Origin: Burkholderiales bacterium
Lineage (GTDB): Bacteria; Pseudomonadota; Gammaproteobacteria; Burkholderiales; Usitatibacteraceae
Direction of reading: 5' to 3'
DNA length: 7,951 nt
Assembly: GCA_025350945.1 (NCBI GenBank)
Contig: JANXWW010000111.1
Coordinates: 1-7,951 of the forward strand
The notes below the pieces were generated by a model. That model had not been told where the DNA came from, ran no database searches, and was given only the letters and a program-made list of their open reading frames with translations. Both the position numbers and the translations under genes were made by a program. Below are positions 4,804-7,951 of this stretch, piece by piece (the first letter of the stretch is position 1; every line of letters starts with the position of its first letter).

Positions 4804-6798
4804 ATGGGAAAAATAATTGGAATTGACTTGGGCACCACCAATAGCTGCGTGGCGATCATGGAAGCGGGCGTGCCAAAAGTTATCGAGAATTCTGAAGGCG
4901 CGCGCACTACGCCATCAATTGTTGCCTATCAGGACGACGGCGAAATTGTGGTCGGCGCATCGGCAAAACGTCAAGCCGTGACCAACCCGAAGAACACGCT
5001 GTTCGCGGTGAAGCGTTTGATAGGTCGCCGCTTCGAAGAAAAAGAAGTGCAAAAAGATATTGATCTCATGCCCTACGCCATCGTGAAAAACGATAACGGC
5101 GATGCATGGGTGGTTGCGCGCGATAAGAAAATCGCCCCGCCGCAAGTCTCATCCGAAGTGCTGCGCAAAATGAAAAAAACCGCTGAAGATTATCTCGGCG
5201 AAGAAGTGACCGAGGCCGTGATTACCGTGCCCGCCTACTTTAACGATTCGCAACGCCAGGCCACCAAAGATGCGGGTCGTATCGCGGGCTTGGATGTAAA
5301 ACGTATTATCAACGAGCCGACCGCGGCAGCGCTCGCGTTTGGTATGGACAAAAAAGAAGGCGACCGTAAAATTGCCGTGTATGACCTGGGCGGCGGCACA
5401 TTCGATATTTCAATTATCGAAATTTCTGAAATTGATGGCGAGCATCAGTTTGAAGTGCTCTCCACCAACGGCGATACGTTCTTGGGCGGTGAGGATTTCG
5501 ACCAGCGCTTGATGGATTATTTGTGTGATGAATTCAAGAAAGATCAAGCGATTGATTTGAAGAAAGACGTGCTCGCCCTGCAACGCCTGAAAGAAGCGGC
5601 TGAGAAGGCGAAAATTGAGCTGTCATCGACCAATCAAACTGAAGTGAATCTGCCTTACATCACGGCAGATGCAACTGGCCCGAAACACATGGCGATCAAG
5701 CTCACGCGTGCGAAATTTGAGTCACTCGTGGACGAATTAATCGAGCGCACGATCAAGCCATGCGAAATCGCTATCAAAGATTCGGGTTTAAAAATTTCCG
5801 ATATTTCTGACGTGATTTTGGTTGGCGGCCAGACTCGCATGCCGAAGGTGCAGGAAAAAGTTAAAGCGATTTTTGGCCGTGAGCCGCGTAAAGACGTAAA
5901 CCCCGATGAAGCCGTTGCTGTCGGCGCGGCGATTCAGGGTGGCGTGTTGAAAGGGGATGTAAAAGATGTGTTGTTGCTGGATGTGACGCCACTTTCGCTG
6001 GGCATTGAAACGCTCGGTGGTGTGGCGACGAAACTCATCAAGAAAAACACCACCGTGCCGACCAAGGCATCACAAGTTTTCTCAACGGCAGATGACAATC
6101 AGTCGGCGGTGACGATTCATGTGCTGCAAGGCGAGCGCGAAATGGCGTCGGGCAATAAATCGCTGGGCCAATTCAACCTCGAAGGCATTCCGCCTTCCGC
6201 ACGCGGCATGCCGCAGATTGAGGTGACGTTTGATATTGACGCAAACGGCATCATGCATGTGTCGGCAAAAGACAAGGCCACCGGCAAGGAAAACAAAATC
6301 ACCATCAAGGCAAATTCAGGCTTGAGTGAGGAAGAAATTCAGCGCATGGTGAAAGATGCGGAAGCCAATGCCGAAGAAGACAAGAAAGTATTGGAACTGG
6401 TGTCGGCTCGCAACACCGCCGATGCACTGGTGCATTCAACTAAAAAGTCGCTGACCGAATACGGCGATAAATTGGAAGCCGCAGAAAAAAAAGCGATTGA
6501 AGATGGCGTCAAGGAGCTGGAAGAAGTGTTGAAAGACGCATCCGCCAGCAAAGATACGATTGAAGCCAAAACCAAATCGCTCGAAACCTCCGCACAAAAA
6601 CTCGGCGAGAAAATGTACGCCGAGATGCAAGCAAAAGCGCAGGCTGAGGGTGGTGGCGCGGGTCCGGGTGCTGGCCCTGCCGGAGGCATGGGCGGCATGG
6701 GTGGAATGGGCGGTAGTGCAGGCGCTGAACCAGCAAAAGAAAAAGATATGGGCAACGTGATGGATGCTGAATTTACCGAAGTCAAAGACAAAAAGTAA
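4804..6798 (+). CDS. dnaK: DnaK, Hsp70 chaperone
   Basis: ATP-driven cytosolic chaperone that binds exposed hydrophobic stretches, working with DnaJ and GrpE. The ATPase domain starts MGKIIGIDLGTTNSCVAIME; DLGGGTFD lies at 194-201, so the catalytic threonine is T199 exactly as in E. coli. The interdomain linker VLLLD is at 389-393, also the E. coli numbering. The substrate-binding beta domain follows (from about 394) and then the helical lid. At 664 residues it is 26 longer than E. coli DnaK. The extra length is in the tail, which carries a Gly/Ala/Pro stretch and three GGM repeats before the conserved end DAEFTEVKDKK, the region that contacts partners. The body, for example KKDVLALQRLKEAAEKAKIE, reads as betaproteobacterial. 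AGAGGA at 4792-4797 supports the ATG. Expression is from the sigma-32-like promoter upstream and ends at a strong terminator just after the stop. Confidence 0.99.
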   Translation: MGKIIGIDLGTTNSCVAIMEAGVPKVIENSEGARTTPSIVAYQDDGEIVVGASAKRQAVTNPKNTLFAVKRLIGRRFEEKEVQKDIDLMPYAIVKNDNGDAWVVARDKKIAPPQVSSEVLRKMKKTAEDYLGEEVTEAVITVPAYFNDSQRQATKDAGRIAGLDVKRIINEPTAAALAFGMDKKEGDRKIAVYDLGGGTFDISIIEISEIDGEHQFEVLSTNGDTFLGGEDFDQRLMDYLCDEFKKDQAIDLKKDVLALQRLKEAAEKAKIELSSTNQTEVNLPYITADATGPKHMAIKLTRAKFESLVDELIERTIKPCEIAIKDSGLKISDISDVILVGGQTRMPKVQEKVKAIFGREPRKDVNPDEAVAVGAAIQGGVLKGDVKDVLLLDVTPLSLGIETLGGVATKLIKKNTTVPTKASQVFSTADDNQSAVTIHVLQGEREMASGNKSLGQFNLEGIPPSARGMPQIEVTFDIDANGIMHVSAKDKATGKENKITIKANSGLSEEEIQRMVKDAEANAEEDKKVLELVSARNTADALVHSTKKSLTEYGDKLEAAEKKAIEDGVKELEEVLKDASASKDTIEAKTKSLETSAQKLGEKMYAEMQAKAQAEGGGAGPGAGPAGGMGGMGGMGGSAGAEPAKEKDMGNVMDAEFTEVKDKK

Positions 6799-6810
6799 GA
6801 CGTAAAATAG

Positions 6811-6847
6811 CCGCTCCCCGCGAAGAAATTCCGGGGAGCGGTTTTTT
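6811..6847 (+). terminator. Strong intrinsic terminator after dnaK
   Basis: CCGCTCCCCG (6811-6820) pairs without mismatch with CGGGGAGCGG (6832-6841). GAA/TTC can add three further pairs inside, past a single bulged C, leaving a GAAA tetraloop (6825-6828). Six T follow at 6842-6847 and the DNA stays T-rich beyond. It begins 12 bases after the dnaK stop and lies between dnaK and dnaJ, so dnaJ would get only read-through transcripts or need its own promoter. Confidence 0.93.
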
Positions 6848-6901
6848 ATATTTTTATATTTTTATATTTTTATATTTTTGTATTTTTGTATTTTTGTATT
6901 T
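6843..6901 (+). repeat. Octanucleotide tandem repeat, four TTTTTATA then three TTTTTGTA units
   Basis: Seven perfectly phased 8-base units run from 6843 to 6898: four TTTTTATA (6843-6874), three TTTTTGTA (6875-6898), then a partial TTT. The array starts inside the T-tract of the dnaK terminator and ends 46 bases before the dnaJ start codon. The two unit types form two blocks, which suggests one A-to-G change followed by local duplication. Arrays of this kind change copy number by strand slippage. It offers repeated TATATT and TTGTAT boxes that could act as promoter elements for dnaJ. Confidence 0.95.
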
Positions 6902-6947
6902 GCAGCCGTTCAAAATAACAATAATCTGATTTAACTTAACAATACCC

Positions 6948-7951
6948 ATGTCAAAAAAACGCGACTACTACGAAATTCTGGGACTCTCACGCGATGCTTC
7001 AGACGAAGACATCAAAAAGTCCTATCGCAAACTCGCGATGAAACATCACCCCGACCGCAACCCGGATGACAAATCAGCGGAGGGCAAATTCAAGGAAGCG
7101 AAAGAAGCTTACGAAATGCTTTCTGAGCCCGATAAACGTCGCGCGTATGACGCTTATGGGCACGCGGGTGTGAGCCAGAACGCGGGTGGCGGTGAGCAGG
7201 GTTTTGGTGGATTCTCGGAGGCATTCGGCGATATTTTTGGCGACATCTTTGGCGGTGGCCGCGGCGGACGCGCGGGCGGTGGCGGCTCGCAAGTCTATCG
7301 GGGTGCGGATTTACGCTATAACCTTGAAATTACGCTTGAACAAGCCGCACGCGGCACGGAAACAAAAATCCGTATTCCGGCGCTGGAAGAATGCGATACC
7401 TGCGACGGTACAGGGGCCAAAAAAGGCACCAGCGCTAAGACCTGCCACACCTGTGGCGGAGTCGGTCAAGTGCGCATGCAGCAAGGCTTCTTTTCCGTGC
7501 AGCAAACCTGCCCCACCTGCAAAGGCACAGGCAAATATATTCCTGATCCCTGTACTGCGTGCAGCGGCACGGGCCGCATCAAGAAACACAAAACCCTCTC
7601 CGTCAAAATTCCACCCGGTGTGGATGATGGGGACCGCATCCGTCTCGCGGGCGAAGGCGAAACCGGTGTTAACGGCGGGCCGGCAGGCGATTTGTATGTA
7701 GTCGTGCAGCTTAAAGAACACAGTGTGTTTCAGCGCAACGGTGCCGATTTGCATTGCGAAATGCCGATCAGTTTTAGTGTGGCGGCGCTCGGTGGCGAAA
7801 TCAGTATTCCCACACTTGATGGTGAAGCTAAAATCAAAATCCCCGCTGAAACACAAAGCGGCCAAACGTTCCGTCTGCGCGGTAAAGGCATCAAACCCGT
7901 GAGACAGACTTCTGCGGGTGATTTAATGTGTCATGTGGTGGTGGAAACGCC
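6948..7951 (+). CDS. dnaJ: DnaJ, Hsp40 co-chaperone (C-terminus cut by the window edge)
   Basis: Stimulates the ATPase of DnaK and hands it unfolded substrates. About 334 codons are present out of roughly 375, open to the right edge. The J domain (1-72) begins MSKKRDYYEILGLSRDASDE and has the essential HPD at 34-36. A Gly/Phe-rich segment follows (about 76-125, with FGDIFGDIFGGG). The zinc domain has four repeats: CDTCDGTG from C149, CHTCGGVG from C166, CPTCKGTG from C188 and CTACSGTG from C202; all eight cysteines are present. The C-terminal substrate domain includes KIPPGVDDGDRIRLAGEGE and AALGGEISIPTLDG. This is therefore a full type I DnaJ. The ATG at 6948 is fixed by the J domain, but no Shine-Dalgarno is visible in the preceding bases (TTAACTTAACAATACCC). 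No sigma-32 promoter is seen in the 149 bases after dnaK, which hold only the terminator, the octamer array and an A/T-rich leader. Confidence 0.98.
   Translation, partial: MSKKRDYYEILGLSRDASDEDIKKSYRKLAMKHHPDRNPDDKSAEGKFKEAKEAYEMLSEPDKRRAYDAYGHAGVSQNAGGGEQGFGGFSEAFGDIFGDIFGGGRGGRAGGGGSQVYRGADLRYNLEITLEQAARGTETKIRIPALEECDTCDGTGAKKGTSAKTCHTCGGVGQVRMQQGFFSVQQTCPTCKGTGKYIPDPCTACSGTGRIKKHKTLSVKIPPGVDDGDRIRLAGEGETGVNGGPAGDLYVVVQLKEHSVFQRNGADLHCEMPISFSVAALGGEISIPTLDGEAKIKIPAETQSGQTFRLRGKGIKPVRQTSAGDLMCHVVVET

Noticed and set aside
6339..6791. Long antisense open frame of 150 codons opposite the 3' part of dnaK
   Set aside because: Ser/Ala/Pro-rich composition is what dnaK codons give when read backwards; no ribosome site or family likeness, and dnaK is certain.
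6843..6901. CRISPR-like array
   Set aside because: Units are 8 bases, directly adjacent and without spacers; this is a simple tandem repeat.

Overview
The window looks like chromosomal DNA of a proteobacterium, most likely a betaproteobacterium. The best evidence is the GrpE C-terminal half and the whole DnaK body, which read like betaproteobacterial orthologues, together with the gene order grpE-dnaK-dnaJ and sigma-32-type (not CIRCE/HrcA-type) heat-shock promoters. This is judged from remembered family sequences, not from a search.

Left part, minus strand (1-1052): panB, the first committed enzyme of pantothenate/CoA synthesis, is followed 54 bases downstream by the start of an unidentified one-pass membrane protein that runs off the left edge. 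The short gap between them carries a CRP-like palindrome and a pair of direct repeats.

Middle part, plus strand (1127-3975): three tightly spaced genes encode a small four-helix membrane protein of the 'phage holin family'/PF04020 type, a FadL/TodX-type outer-membrane channel with signal peptide, and an AlkB-type integral-membrane alkane 1-monooxygenase with all histidine motifs. The FadL and AlkB genes are 8 bases apart. The simplest reading is a small hydrocarbon-use operon: the channel brings n-alkanes (or similar chains) across the outer membrane and AlkB hydroxylates the terminal carbon in the inner membrane. No rubredoxin, rubredoxin reductase or regulator lies in the window.

Right part, plus strand (3976-7951): the DnaK chaperone machine. 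grpE and dnaK each have their own clear sigma-32-like promoter with the same 13-base spacer. A perfect 9-base DnaA box fills part of the dnaK promoter spacer. A strong intrinsic terminator follows dnaK, and immediately after it lies an octanucleotide tandem repeat (4 x TTTTTATA, 3 x TTTTTGTA). dnaJ starts about 50 bases later with no visible Shine-Dalgarno sequence and runs off the right edge with about 334 codons present.

There is no mobile element, CRISPR array, tRNA or rRNA that I can see. The coding content is of known families. The unusual material is in the intergenic regions: the DnaA box inside the dnaK promoter, the octamer array before dnaJ, the CRP-like site before the left-edge gene, and the coupled FadL-AlkB pair.
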